This document shows, one piece after another, positions 12,320 through 24,328 of a stretch of 64,000 nt of DNA. The notes beneath the pieces are model-generated. The model was not told where the DNA came from and did not search any database. It saw nothing but the letters and a program-made list of their open reading frames with translations. Numbering within the stretch: the stretch's first letter is position 1; every line of letters begins with the position of its first letter. Both the position numbers and the translations under genes were made by a program. The stretch comes from Grifola frondosa (lineage: Eukaryota > Basidiomycota > Agaricomycetes > Polyporales > Grifolaceae). The stretch spans positions 868,001-932,000 of the forward strand of contig LUGG01000015.1 in the NCBI GenBank assembly GCA_001683735.1, written 5' to 3'.

Positions 12320-13306
12320 TTGATGTATCGAGCAACCGCTATGTCCATAAATTACCTATGCTCGCTACGCTGCACATCGTTCAATTCCTAACCGCGAAAC
12401 CCGCCATATGACAAACCCGCAGAACACTATCCCAACGCTCGACCCACACACAACAGTCACCACGGTTTCCGGTGTCCACCATGTGATTTCAGCATTAGCA
12501 TCCCCGATAGACTTTCCACAAGCGGCGATCATAGATAGAATGAACGACCTGCGCAATGACCAGTTCGGGTCAGAAGATGGACCCATTAACGTACATTCCA
12601 GTCGAGAACATCATGCTTACCACCCATGTAATGCAATAGGAATTGCCAAAAGGCGCGGTGCATTTAGCCATGTCGACTTAATCCTTTCTGCGTTCTGCTC
12701 AACCGGATATCAGGGACAGACAGATCAAAGACGATTGAGGACCCACCTCAACCCAGACCATTCCATCAGAAAATATCCATATCAAAAGCATGTAGACGAC
12801 AGATAGTAATAAACCCTCTATTGCGCCGAGCAAGGCCAACAATGCAATGATTTTGAACATAGGGCGTACGATCACGACCCAAGGCTGGTTTAACATGAAA
12901 AGGAGATTTCTTTGCAAGTGAATCAGGGGGGAGAAGACAATGTATTTCGAATTACTCACAATACGAAGAAAATGAAACTAATACTAAATAGTATGCAGAC
13001 TGGGGCACACAAATTGGTGTATGTCCGCCATAGCTCACGAAATGAGGGTTTGGTACTGGATGGGTTTCTGGCAACATCGATCAATCCCTCAAAGACCCTT
13101 GAACAGGGATACGGACAATAGAGGAGGATGAAATGATCAAGGGTGTCTGATGCCACCGAGCGCAGAGCGTCGAGCCTATGAGACGATGCTGGAATGGTCT
13201 CATGCATAGCGTTGCGAGCCTCTAGATTGTTGAAGCTCCTGAAAGACTAGCGGTGATGTTTAATAGAAGTTGGTAACGGAGAAGAACAGGTATTTCGATT
13301 GGAAGT
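12320..13306 (-). repeat. Inverted segmental duplication, copy 1
   Basis: This ~1 kb stretch recurs in inverted orientation at 24916-25895 with only scattered substitutions and a few small indels. The match runs from the 5' flank (TTCTCCGTTACCAACTTC) through the whole membrane-protein gene, introns included, to about 45 bp past its stop codon (GGTTGCTCGAT). Introns and flank are shared, so it is a DNA-level duplication and not a retrocopy. Confidence 0.92.
12365..13207 (-). CDS. Small four-TM membrane protein, intact copy
   Basis: Four exons with three introns of about 50, 49 and 70 nt give a protein of roughly 225 residues. The start MHETIPASSHRLDALRS is the first ATG after a shared 5' flank. 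Hydrophobic segments: CAPVCILFSISFIFFVL (residues about 68-84), IIALLALLGAIEGLLLSVV (about 105-130), LLAIPIALHGWSFILSM (about 155-175) and VVTVVCGSSVGIVFCGFVIW near the C-terminus. The second intron ends TATCCGGTTGAG, which keeps frame. The protein ends GIERCAA. I do not recognise the family and no catalytic motif is visible. A near-identical inverted copy at 25022-25791 is truncated by a frameshift. Confidence 0.7.
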
Positions 13307-14044
13307 TATCCAAACGTTTCGAACTTGAACTTCAGCTATAGTATGCAGTAAGAAGGGAACTGGAAGTCGATAGTTTCTCTGGGTATATACGTTATATAGA
13401 CCTAGCGGATGTGATCGAAAGTCTTCGGAACAGAGCCATTACGAGTGCTGTCAGCCCCTAGAACGATAAGAAAATACAAAATAAAATCATATGTACATAA
13501 CTTACCACGATGGCATAGGTTGCAAATATCAGTGGCATCCTAAGTCTATCCCACATGCTCTCGTGAGGTACTTATGGGATGATCACGGTGCACAGGAGTG
13601 CTTCCGCAAAAGGTAGGCAAACTACCTAATATAGAAAGAAATGCACAAAGCGGACACCTTCGCGCACACGAAACCTTCAGGAAGCACTTCAACAATTCAT
13701 GAAGGACTCAAGCTAGATTTTGTATACTTGCAAGGTACGAAAGAACAGAGAAGAAAGCACTTCGGAGACTTCAGAGGTATATACTTAGTTACGCGTGTTC
13801 GAATGCATCGCAGAAAAGATAACATTCTGCCTGATAAAGTTGCCTGTATATACAAGAGGTCCCTGCGTGTCACGGTCTCCCATATTTTTGTCAGCGTCTC
13901 ACTATGGTTTCAAGTCCTGCGTCTCATTTGAGACAATCCGAACCGCAAGCAGAGTACATGTGCGCTCAGGTAAATGGCTAATTGTCCTTGCTTCGACACA
14001 AGAAAATGCTCGAAGCCACAATAGGCTAAACCTACGACAGTCAA
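13307..14044. other. Intergenic
   Basis: Spacer between the upstream side of the membrane-protein gene and the 3' end of the eIF4G-like gene. I see no supported gene or repeat. Confidence 0.5.
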
Positions 14045-15587
14045 TCAGTAGGCGAACGCGCACTCCACGCTTGGTGCACCCTCATCCGAGCCTGAGACCT
14101 GCCCGTCAGCATCTCCTACAATATCTACATTTTCTTCAAATTCAGAAACAAGCCCGTCATTGTCATCGTATGCAGTCTCTGACTTTGCGGTATCCCCAGC
14201 ATCTCGACCAACGGATAGATACTCCTCAAGAAGACGGTCCCTCGCACTGTTTTCCTTAATGGTGATCCTCGATGCCAGGTCCTCGACGACATTTTGCGTC
14301 AAACCGCTCGCGTGAAGCATGGTAGCCATGCGACGGTAGGCCAGCGGAACATCGAGGGCGGTGTCTTCCAACATCACAATCTCAGCCTCAAAGCCCTTCA
14401 CGAAACTATTCCTCGACTGACACAGCGAACGGACGGATTGCAGGCTGAAGAGTGAGACGACGAGAGTCGTGTCAGAACAGTCATCGGAAGACAAAGCAAC
14501 GGAGACGAGGCGTGCGACGAGATGATGGCGGTCCCGAGATGGGAGTTTCTGGAATGAATCCTCCGCTTGCGTGACGTTCCTAGATAGTAAGAAATGGGAT
14601 GTCTGTTCGCGGCAATAGTGTAAAACAGTCTCGCGCGCGTCGCTTTCCTTCCTCTCCTCATTAAAGTCACCATAATCGTTCGCCTCTTGGCCAAATCCGT
14701 AAACTTCGGTTCTTTGTTCGACGGAGGCAAAGGCATGCGGGGTTTGGGATACAAAGCCTGCTCCAGCATGTTCTGGTTAAACAAAACTGGAGGTCAGATT
14801 CATGCCAGTACAACGAGAAATATATAAATCATCATATAACGAATCTTCTGAGATATCGCGTCCTCTTCGAGGACGTTTTCGATGCGTCCGACTATGGAAA
14901 GCGCCTCTAAGCACTGCGACGCCTCAGGTGCGACCACGATGGGAGACAAGAATCGACAAAGGGCGACAGCGTGGTCGTCGTCGTTCCCTTCTGTCCTGGA
15001 GAATAGCAGGTCCAACACGCCCTCAAGGTCAGTGGCGAATACAATCCCGTTCACTGTGAGTTCGCCAACGAAACGCGCGAGAGCGAAGAAGTCCGGGATA
15101 CGTCCTTGCATCATAGCGTCCTCAAACTTGCGCAGCGCATGCACCTGCAGGGATCCCTCGATAGAGTGCATGAGGTTCCCAACATGGTACGGATCTACCG
15201 TCCTCCAGCGAATCCGCTCCCCTCCAGCTCGTCGACGAGCTTCTGACAGAGCTTCACGAGAACGCCCGTCAGATTCTCGTTCAAAATGCTCCGCTCCACG
15301 AGAGAATAGGCGAAGATATTGATACTTCGCGTGTCTCCTGTCCTTTCTACGGAGGCTGCTAGTGCAACGACGTTGTCGGATATGGAATCGAAGTTGGCTG
15401 CCGTGATCTTGTTCAGCAGTCCGCGGAGCCGTCGTTGAACACGATGAATGTCGACCGGAATGCTCCAGGGTCTCCAGGCCTGGGATGCACTACTCGAGAA
15501 CGACTGGAGAGGGAGGGGACGACATGTTGGAAGAGGCGGGAATGCACGCAAGGAAAGACGCTCCTCGCTCCTTTTATTTCGCAACAC
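14045..15587 (-). CDS. eIF4G-like MIF4G/MA3-domain protein, short or N-terminally incomplete
   Basis: The first visible exon encodes RRLRGLLNKITAANFDSISD, the hallmark opening of the eIF4G MIF4G HEAT domain. LVERSILNENLTGVLVKLCQ follows, then RKFEDAMMQGRIPDFFALAR and VGELTVNGIVFATDLEGVL. After short introns, NVTQAEDSFQKLPSRDRHHL and VPLAYRRMATMLHASGL match the MA3 domain of eIF4G. The C-terminus is acidic (EEYLSVGRDAGD... to VECAFAY). Canonical fungal eIF4G is more than 1000 residues with an eIF4E-binding N-terminus. Here the exon opens after a TAA at about 15594 with no in-frame ATG. The gene may start in an unseen upstream exon, be N-terminally broken, or carry a sequence error (an out-of-frame ATG lies near 15530). 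A role as an alternative scaffold or decoy in translation is only an inference. Confidence 0.6.
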
Positions 15588-16231
15588 AGATTAAATGAAT
15601 ACCGCAGCCAGGAAATAAAATGGACTACGTGCCAAGTTACACAGGCGGGACAATGTTTGGAAGCATTACCAGTCTTGAGGTCAATGAAGGGACAATATCA
15701 GCTGTCATTGAAACAATACAAGGAATGTGAGAGATTAAAAGCAGGTCGTTGGGTGCGGCTGGCTCCGGACATAGCCACCTCGTGGTCATAGTTAAATGAA
15801 ATGATTGCGCAGCATGGAGAGGAAAATTTCCCTACTTTATATTGTATGTGGAGTGGAGGAACAGCGTGTCGTTTCATTTCACACATATACGTTGGGAACC
15901 TAGAGATCTCTTCAGAGCGGAAAGTAAACAGGAATTCCATTGCGATGTAACATAGCAATACCAGTCAGTAAATTGGAAGAGGACGGCGCTCATTCACATC
16001 CATGAGGAAACAACTCCGTTGGCCTACAATATGAACAGGTTAGAAGGCACATACATAGCATAAAAGACGGATTTCACTGGCGCATTCGATCAAACATTCT
16101 CCCTTGAGGCCGACGGAATTAAAGCCATTGCCCTAGATAATTCAAAGGACTCAGAGAGCTTCTTTCGTACCTACATCAGATAGCATATACAACCAGGACA
16201 ATCGAGAAGACTGAGGCAGCATAGAGTGGTC
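15588..16231. other. Intergenic
   Basis: Spacer between the 5' side of the eIF4G-like gene and the 3' end of the DUF1917-like gene. I see no convincing exon, so I could not find a missing eIF4G N-terminal exon here. Confidence 0.4.
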
Positions 16232-17956
16232 TCAACTCCTTCCCTTGCGCTTCTTCTTGGGTGCCTCCTCTTCGTCGTCTTCGTCATCTTGTGCTCTTTT
16301 GGGTGCACTCGGCTTCTTCACGGGTCCTTTCTTGGCCTGAATCTCCGCCCTCCGGTCCTCCTCCTCCTCATCCGCGTCCCCTTCAGCATCCTCATCTGAC
16401 GCGAACATGTCCTCAACAGGCTTCTGCTTGGGCGCCGGCTTGCTGGAGCTTGCAGTTGCGACACCTTTCTCACCTTTCTTGTCTATATGCTCTTCATCAT
16501 CGTCCGATGCAAACGGATCATCTGCCACGACCTTCTTCTTGAGTTTGGGCTTTGATTTCGTGGCCGCGCCAGCTGTCGCCTTTTCGGCGGCAGCATTCTT
16601 CGCATTGTTGAGCTCAGCAAAGTACTCATCCTTCAGACTCTGCAACGCAAGTTATCAGCAGGAACAAATTCAGGAAGTCCATGAGAAGCGTACCTTTATT
16701 TCGGAGTCTTTCATCAGCGCGGTATTCTTCCACGTCTTCAAATTGATAAGTGCGTGACTAAACCATGAGAACAATCATAGCATACCGTCGATTGGATCCC
16801 GCTGGGGTGTTTGCTATCGAGACCTAAAGAACATCGGCGCATCAGAATAGAACACCTCGATACGAAGTCTGTATAACATACCTATTGCAGTGTACAAATT
16901 CGACTTGACGCCCATCAAGTTCATTCCGTGGTTTCGAAGGAGGATCTTCATGACCTAGTACCGCGGATGTTATAAAACTCAAACCTACATTTATCAAGCA
17001 CAAACGCTGACCTCTGTGACGCTGTCTTTATCGTAGACATCTGGCATGTAAAGACATAGGACATGTGTATAGTTCGGGGTTTCGTTCTTGGGGCACGTAG
17101 ACACCTTCGCAAGGTCTGCACAAGTCGAGGACAATGGCCCCGACATCAATGATGCTATTGGCAATGGTAAAGCTCAGTTATCAATATAAATTAAACCAAG
17201 ACTCACTAGCAAGACTCGACCAAATTACATCGACCTTGTCCGATGGGGCGAATATGAGCCTAAGTGGTAATCATCAGTGTTGCTCCAGTATATGAGAGAA
17301 GCACGGTGTACCATTTTCCGGAGACGCATCCATGGCGGATAGATATCTCCTTCAACTTCTCCGTGGCTTCTTCTTGAATCTATACAAAATTCAACGGAGA
17401 TATTCTCGACATAAATGAAGGCTTACCTCTTCTCGCAGTTCCTTCTTGCTTTTGATGCCCTTTTTCTTGTTTGACCGAGTGGGAATCGACGCATCATTCT
17501 GTCTAACGTATGAAGACGATGAGCGGCAGACCACAAGAACAGTCACGCACCTTAATCTCTTCTACCCTCTCAGTGACCTCACTCACTATCCTCAAAGTTA
17601 GAACAATTCTTGTTGACTAAAACAGAAGGCACTCACAGAGTGCTGCAGCTTCCTTGGTCGCTGGTTCTATGCCTCCAACGTCTGTATCTCTCTTAGACTT
17701 CTCTACCCAAAGCCACTAGTGGAGACAATCAGAATACCGCAAACAGTATCATATGGTGTGGCGTACAGGTTTTGTGCCGTCATCTTGCACCATCGAAGGT
17801 TTATACTTCATAAACACATAACATTAGGATGCCGTATAAGCAATGAACAGCGATGAAGATACGCGCTTTGGACAAGAACTCTTGCAGCGAGAGCATGGAA
17901 TCCGACGACCAGAAGTAGGGATACTCATTAGGAACGGTATCGTCGTTTGCGCTCAT
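16232..17956 (-). CDS. DUF1917 (BLES03/C11orf68-like) protein with acidic-basic tail
   Basis: About ten small exons. The start MSANDDTVPNEYPYFWSS at 17956 is the best ATG. Core landmarks: PWLWVEKSKRDTDV, SIRHGCVSGKWLIFAPSDK, VDVIWSSLA, YTHVLCLYMPDVYDKDSV and VMKILLRNHGMNLMGVKSN. The order GKW..F...VD.IW, then a predicted strand with 'D.DV' and a Leu-rich helix matches the BLES03/DUF1917 family, whose human member has an eIF4E-like fold. The C-terminal exon (16645-16232) is low complexity: alternating acidic DPFASDDDEE and MFASDEDAEG blocks and a final basic KKKRKGRS that could act as a nuclear signal. The family's biochemical role is unknown. Assignment is from remembered family patterns. Confidence 0.65.
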
Positions 17957-19036
17957 CTTGCAAAGGAGTTCAATAACTATATGTGTCGAAGACGGTTGTG
18001 CAACGGCTACGAACGCGAAACGCCACCCGCGACGCCCCGGTGGCGGGTGTTTACGCGTTATGTGGACGTATTTGTATATTGTGGCGGAAATTGAGAATAT
18101 CCTCCGACATTGAAGTCGACAACTGATGAGTAGTACCCACACAACAGGGAACTCGGGAAAAAAGCTACACAATGCACATATGCATCGACTCATGGTTAAG
18201 TTGCGATCTGCGTTCACGCAAAGCGGACAGTGAGGTTCACAGACCGGCGCGCAACAGTCCGCCGGGAGAGACTTGCAATATAAAACAGAGTTCCAAAGGA
18301 AACCGACGCACAGCCGCGCGTGAATTATAGGCTGGCGGAAAATGTTCCCGCCAGACGAGTAGGACCGCCGGAATTCCATGGATGACCAGCAAGATCCGTG
18401 CGGAGTCTAGGTCATTGAGATGCGGTAGTCAAGATTCTGGGGTCTAATACGGAGCATATCCGGGATCAGACTAGTAAAGAAAGAAAGATAGAAGCATTGC
18501 ACGTACCTCAAGGGACGCGGAGTCCGACGGGAAAAAGCCATGCCGATTGGACGATACCCAAAATAATGAACAAATTCCTCGCAGGTTTGTTATGATGTAT
18601 GACACCGTCCACCTTCCATGACGAATTAGTGTTGCAAATGCTTCATTGCCTTGTTATCTTGTAGGGTAGCCCGGATGCAACAAGCTATGACCGCCGCTCC
18701 AGACATCGTTATCAAACGAGACAGACCCGCTATCACGCTTGACGACCCTCACAGGGTGGAGATTGCGCGCGTGAGTACTTGCTTGTGAATTACAATTTCT
18801 AAGCGGCTGTAGAGGGAAATACGATCAATCGATGCACGCCTGAAGTTCTATCATGATATAGCAGCAACACGTCTGCGAAAAGAAGATAGATTACCTATTA
18901 ATATAGAGCGGTTAACATCTCTCAGTCGCATATTAAATGTGTGAATTACTCACAGTATAATGGCTACATAAGAATATTGCGAGGGAAGCAGGAGAAAGAC
19001 ATAGTAGAAAGAAAACAAAACCCAAGACTAGCAAGG
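17957..19036. other. Intergenic, one possible short exon
   Basis: Spacer of about 1.1 kb. Near 18660-18772 on the + strand a stretch after a good acceptor (TATCTTGTAG) reads MQQAMTAAPDIVIKRDRPAI...VEIAR up to a GTGAGT donor. It looks exon-like, but I could not connect it in frame to upstream or downstream exons, so no gene is called. Confidence 0.3.
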
Positions 19037-19919
19037 TCAGACAGGAGCGCCCTGATCTGGCAACCTCTCGATTGCATATCGTCTTCGAACGATATACATG
19101 AGAGGAACTCCAGGTATTTTTCTGATACGTCGACGGAGCTCCCTATCGCATGTTGCGACGATGAAGCATTTGTGCGCAGTAACGCGCTGGACGAGACAGT
19201 CGTCTGCATACGTCCCAGAATGCGAACACGACAGCCGCTCAAATCGTGGGTCGCGGGCTACCCTGTAGGACGATAAACATCACATCAACATAAGAAACAT
19301 GCTAAGGATATCAATGCACATTACCTCAGAGCAACACGGTATCGATGCCCCAATTTCTCCAGTTCTGCCATCACGCAGTCCGTCACACAAGGTATACCTA
19401 CAACGCAGCAGATAGTTAGTCACCGCATGCCAACTTATTAACGGCTAACTCACATTTTGCGTACAAACAATCCATCATCCCGCCGATTAGCTCCAATTTA
19501 TTCTGCAGGCTAAAGTTGATAAAGTTGGTATCAATCAGCACCCTGTATGGAGGCACCAGGGCGCTGTTGTGTTGCAAGAATAACGAGGAAGCGACTTGAG
19601 GTCTGTAGCGAGGTGAGTTGAGACGGCAGGTGATGGGTGACAAGAATGCACGTACACACGGCGAACCGCCTTCTCCTTTTCGGCCTCCTCTTTCTTCTTC
19701 TGTTTCAACTGATTCTCCTTTCTGAACAACACTGTTAGATCATATTCCGTCCTGGAGGATCATGGAACACACAGTCGAATGTCATTAGGGTTCAGCAGAC
19801 GTTTGACGGTGGCAAATTTCCGTGTCTTTTTTGCGCGGCCCTGTGATCCCGCAATAAGGCAGAGAAGAACAGCTTAGCAATGCCACCTGTGTAAATATAG
19901 ACGCGATGCTGCATACCAT
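19037..19919 (-). CDS. FCF1: rRNA-processing endonuclease Fcf1/Utp24 (PIN domain)
   Basis: Complete protein of about 195-200 residues, the family's normal size. The first exon is just the ATG (19919-19917), followed by GTATGC. Exon 2 begins [20 protein letters not shown], then a basic KEKEE-type linker and the PIN domain [20 protein letters not shown] (catalytic Asp in LIDTNF). Next are [37 protein letters not shown] (acidic cluster), and it ends [16 protein letters not shown]. Fcf1 cuts at site A1/A2 of pre-rRNA in the nucleolar SSU processome. All introns are GT-AG, 45-70 nt, and the frame is intact throughout. Confidence 0.95.
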
Positions 19920-20089
19920 AGTGAAGATGGGGCAGAGTAATAAGTACAGCGTTGGCTCGGACAGTGAAAATTATAACATTTTGATGCATTATTATGTAAC
20001 AATATTGAAAAGATAGGTTCAAATACACTTAGCATATTCTGACATCAAGATATAGTAAATATATAATAAATATTTACAATATTATCGCT

Positions 20090-21245
20090 CAAAATGCCAG
20101 TGTCTTTGCCTGGCAACCTCGTAATCGAATTATAGAACTTACATAGCTTCGATGGAGCATCGTATCCACGGTACGGGAATACACTGATAGCGATTCTGAT
20201 CTGGGCTTCCAAGCTTCCATGACGCAAAAACTTCCGACAACATCCGGCAAGCATTTCTCGTGAGCAGCTGTGGCGATTGCACTTGATGTGGGCCTACGGA
20301 TATCATGCAAGTTTGTACCGCTACTTGCACAGCAGATACCTTGATCAGATGATTCGTCAAATGACATCCTCACGAACTCGTGTTTATCAATGTGCATACA
20401 TGATGGAGAGGATATTGTGGATGCACCAATGCTGAATTTGTCTCCCTTCGACCAGGAAGCCGGAGACATTCACCCATACGTCGTTTCCGCTACGTAAGTG
20501 TGTCGAGCAAACTTTACTACGCTGACCAATGGAAAGAGCTAATCACAGGAACACTTGGGGTCACCCTGGCGCTGCAGAAGGCTGCAGAACATCCGACCAG
20601 GGTGTTATGACCGCTACGAACGACTCTCACGACCGCCTCGGCCGGATCTTGGACAATGAAGAATAGGGTGTAAGCTATCTTATCGGGATATCGTGTGCAT
20701 GACTTCATGGGGGCGCATACGTATTCCGGAGATTTCTTGTAATTCGCGGAATGTATTTTACAATAAAGAGAATCAACCGCACGGAGTTTATGTGTGATTG
20801 CCTGAACGTCATTCATAGTCACGTCAATGATCGGAAATGTCAAATAAATGAAACTGCATTGCGGGTCGGGAACGTTCTCCGGTAAAACATCAATACCTAG
20901 GACAATGCCCAACAAACACAGGAGACATCTTGAACAAGTAGATAAATTTATCAGCAAAGAACAAGGCCAGGGACGAACAGTCGAACAGTCGAGCAGTCAT
21001 TGTAACTCGCAATCACAGCATTCGCGACAGTAGTGATTTGCACGACGGTGCCGAGCAAGGTGCCGTAATATCAGGGGAGGCACTGATACTATGAATGACA
21101 GGACTTCGAACTCATTCAACGCTCGAGTCATGGATATGCATCCCTGTGTCGGGCGCTGCAGACTAGTTATGCATGACTCCAGCTGGTAGCGGTAATGGAT
21201 CCTTGGATTCATGGACTTGACAATTCCCCAATGGCGATATCGCAA
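20090..21245 (-). other. Possible multi-TM gene or gene relic, unrecognised
   Basis: Several open stretches on this strand look like exons: near 21070-20960 GTLLGTVVQITTVANAVIAS (hydrophobic), then STCSRCLLCLLGIVLGIDVL and CSFIYLTFPIIDVTMNDVQA, and near 20469-20150 a Ser-rich hydrophilic stretch ending SLSVYSRTVDTMLH. The order suggests a small fungal membrane protein with a cytosolic tail, but I found no consistent start and splice chain and recognise no family. Confidence 0.25.
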
Positions 21246-21439
21246 AATGATGGACGTATTTGCATAGACATGATGATCCCGGAGTTATCTCAAAGATTAA
21301 GTGTTCGCTTGGAAGCATGATCTTGTATCCTCGCGATGATGTTGATAGACATTAATGGCTGTGGTTCGTGGAGCTATCAATGTACACGTTGAATTCTGAA
21401 GTGTGCAGTGCAACCACCACAGCCGTGAGAGTACCAGCA

Positions 21440-21680
21440 TCAGGCCGGATGCCGGCCGGCGTGACCTCCACGACTGGCCGTAAGCCGTCGGCCGGAGCTT
21501 TCGAACGCGAAACTGAATTCCCGACGATCACAGAAATTGGTCAAAAAGAGCATTACATCGTCAGAATATGGGAAAAAACATTATCGCTTCCAAAAGTTCC
21601 AGAATCCTGGGAGCGTCATTGCAAAGTCGCGGGTAGGTGACACGAGCCCCTCCGAAGATCCGGCCGGACTCAAGTCACAA
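21440..21680 (+). promoter_or_regulatory. CCGGCCGG-rich region upstream of PAL
   Basis: Within about 220 bp there are repeated CGG/CCG-type sites: ATGCCGGCCGGCG (8-bp palindrome), CCGTCGGCCGGAGC and ATCCGGCCGGACTC. Paired CGG triplets are the usual target of Zn2Cys6 fungal regulators. The cluster lies 170-400 bp ahead of the PAL start, with a TATA-like CGTATAAGA at about 21755. The binding role is inferred. Confidence 0.35.
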
Positions 21681-21845
21681 CTGGAGATATTCGCACAGAG
21701 CGAGTGAGAGGGGCGCGGAACGATCATTGGGTGCTAGATGGTCCCCTTCATTCGTATAAGAGTCTCCCTGTCAAGCAATGGAAGGTCCCCATTATCCTCC
21801 TCATAAATTCTCTGCGCCCTATCCTCTTCGCTGTACCCACCTACA

Positions 21846-24328
21846 ATGCCTGTTTCCATACTCCTGAACAACCATTCCCCCAGCTTTCCCCTGACCAGTA
21901 CAGGGTCCTTCTCCCGCAAGAAATCATCAGGCATTGTGGTCCCAGCCGTTCATGTCGAAGAGGAGCGGACCTCCGGCTCTGCCCTCCTGTCCAGGTTCAT
22001 CGACGCCCACCGCCAGCTTCAAGCCTACAAGTGAAGCTCCTTCTCCACCCAGATTCATGTTAACGCTGATGTATGTCACAACCTAGGAGCGGGAAACCCG
22101 TTTCCGTCGACGGACATACCCTGTCTATCCCCGCTGTCACGGCCGTCGCGCGCCACAGCGCGGCTGTAGCGCTCGACGACTCAGCGCAGTCGAAGGAACG
22201 CGTCGCAAAAAGCAGGAGAGTCATTGTTCACAAAGTGGACTGCGAGACAAGCGTTTACGGCGTCAGCACTGGCTTCGGAGGAAGCGGTCAGTTCACATCA
22301 ACGTTTGTTCTATTGATAAACCTTCTCACCTAAAATGGTCTTCCAGCTGATACTCGCACCAATGACCCTTTGGCGCTCGGACATGCACTGCTCCAGCATC
22401 AGCAAACTGGCGTGCTTCCTTCTCAAACCGATGTCCCGCCTTCGGTATTGCCGCTGTTGGATCCGTTGATGTCGACGAGCATGCCTGAGTCGTGGGTGCG
22501 AGGCGCCATTCTAATTCGTATGAATTCCCTCATACGCGGACATTCGGGTGTTAGATGGGAGCTTATCGAAAAGATGGGTGCCCTGCTGAGCGAAAACATC
22601 ACCCCGCTCGTCCCTCTTCGCGGTAGCATCTCCGCTTCTGGAGGTGAATATCGAGATGCGATCGCGACCTGCAACTTGCTAATAATCTCCGCTGATTCCA
22701 GATCTCTCACCGTTGTCCTATATCGCCGGCGTTCTCATTGGTAATCCTTCCATTCGTGTTTTTGACGGGCCTTCCACATGTGGCGCCCGACGGCTCGTCT
22801 CCTCCCGCGAGGCGCTCGCAGCGCACAACATCGAGCCCATCCCGCTCGCCTCGAAAGAGCATCTCGGAATCTTGAACGGCACCGCCTTCTCCGCATCCGT
22901 AGCCGCGCTTGCCTTGCACGACGCCGCGCATCTCGCGTTGCTAGCACAGGTGTGCACGGCTATGGGAACGGAGGCAATGCTCGGGGCTCGGGGCTCCTTC
23001 GCTCCATTCATTCACGCCGTCGCGAGACCGCATCCCGGTCAAGTGGAGGTGGCATCGAACATCGACAATTTGTTGACGGGGTCGCAGTTTGCCGTGAGCG
23101 TGGAGGAAGAGAAGCACATCTCAGACGATATCGGGGAGTTGCGACAGGACCGCTACCCACTGCGTGCCTCTGCCCAGTTCCTGGGTCCGCAGGTCGAGGA
23201 CATACTCGCCGCACTTGAGTCCGTGACGCTGGAGTGCAACTCGAGTGGGTTCAAGCGATTTCCTATCTGATCGCGAGCTGATTCCAAGTTTGCAGCCACC
23301 GATAATCCGCTCATTGATGCGGAAACCGGGGAGATTCACCACGGTGGGAATTTCCAGGCCATGGCGGTGACGAATGCGATGGAGAAGACTCGTCTCGCGC
23401 TGCATCACATCGGGAAGCTCCTGTTTGCGCAGTGCACCGAATTGATGAACCCCGCGATGAACCGAGGCTTGCCGCCCAACCTCGCTGCGACCGATCCGTC
23501 GCTCAACTACCACACGAAGGGCATCGATATCCACACGGCTGCATACGTCGGCGAACTTGGGTACCTCGCGAACCCGGTGTCGACCCATATACAGTCAGCG
23601 GAGATGCACAATCAAGCTGTGAAGTGAGTTTTCCGTTTGGAGTGAAGACATACCTGTTGACATTGCTATCTAGCTCTCTGGCGTTGATTTCGGCCCGCGC
23701 AACTATCAACTCCTTGGAGGTGCTTTCCCTTCTTACCGCGAGTTATCTCTATACGCTTTGCCAGGCGCTTGATCTCCGCGCGATGCACAACGAGTTCCAA
23801 GCAGGCTTGGACAAGATCGTTCGTGAGGAGCTCACCCGCCACTTCGGGCCCCACCTCTCCCCGCGGACACGGACAAGCTATTCGCCCTCGTTTCACGCGC
23901 GATCATGCGTGAGCTCGAGACGACGAGCACGATGGACGCACTCCCGCGGATGACCAAGGTCGCGGCGGCGACAACGACCCCGCTCGTGGACTTCTGCATG
24001 GCGCACGCATCCCTCGCAGCGCTGGACGAGATCGTGGACTTCCGGGCGCGCGTGGCGGCGCAGGCTGCGGCGCTTCTCCTGCGGCTCCGCCAGGAGTATC
24101 TGGAAGGGAAAAGGGGCGGCGCCCGCCAGCGCGTTCCTCGGGAAGACTCGGCCGATGTACGAGTTCGTGCGGGTGACGCTGGGGGTGCGCATGCATGGGT
24201 CGGAAAATCTGGAGAATTTCAAGAATGGGCCTGGGGCCGATGCGACGCTTGGACACAGTATCTCCCTGATTCATGAGGCGATCCGCGATGGGAAGGTAGA
24301 AAGCATAATTGTGGACATGTTCGAATAG
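21846..24328 (+). CDS. PAL: Phenylalanine ammonia-lyase (two frame breaks near the 3' end)
   Basis: Deaminates L-Phe (and possibly Tyr) to cinnamate. Six exons. The N-terminus [16 protein letters not shown] precedes [17 protein letters not shown]. Next come the catalytic Tyr loop [17 protein letters not shown] and the MIO-forming Ala-Ser-Gly in GSISASGDLSPLSY, with an intron splitting the triad's flank after the Gly. Further motifs are [49 protein letters not shown] and the C-terminal [19 protein letters not shown]...VDMFE. The length of about 720 residues is normal for fungi. Two single-base run changes break the frame: a CCCC run at 23859-23862 (one C short for the conserved frame) and an AAAA run at 24109-24112 (one A too many). 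As written, translation stops at about 23953 and loses the C-terminal shielding region. Both breaks lie in homopolymers, so sequence error is as likely as a real lesion. Confidence 0.93.

Noticed and set aside
12690..12790. Intron 2 of the intact membrane-protein copy seems to lack the TAG seen in copy 2
   Set aside because: The acceptor TTGAG a few bases on is present in both copies and is the one that keeps frame, so copy 1 is intact.
17801..18379. Long open frame upstream of the DUF1917-like gene
   Set aside because: Only its last part (from the ATG at 17956) fits the spliced protein; the rest is low-quality text in the promoter.
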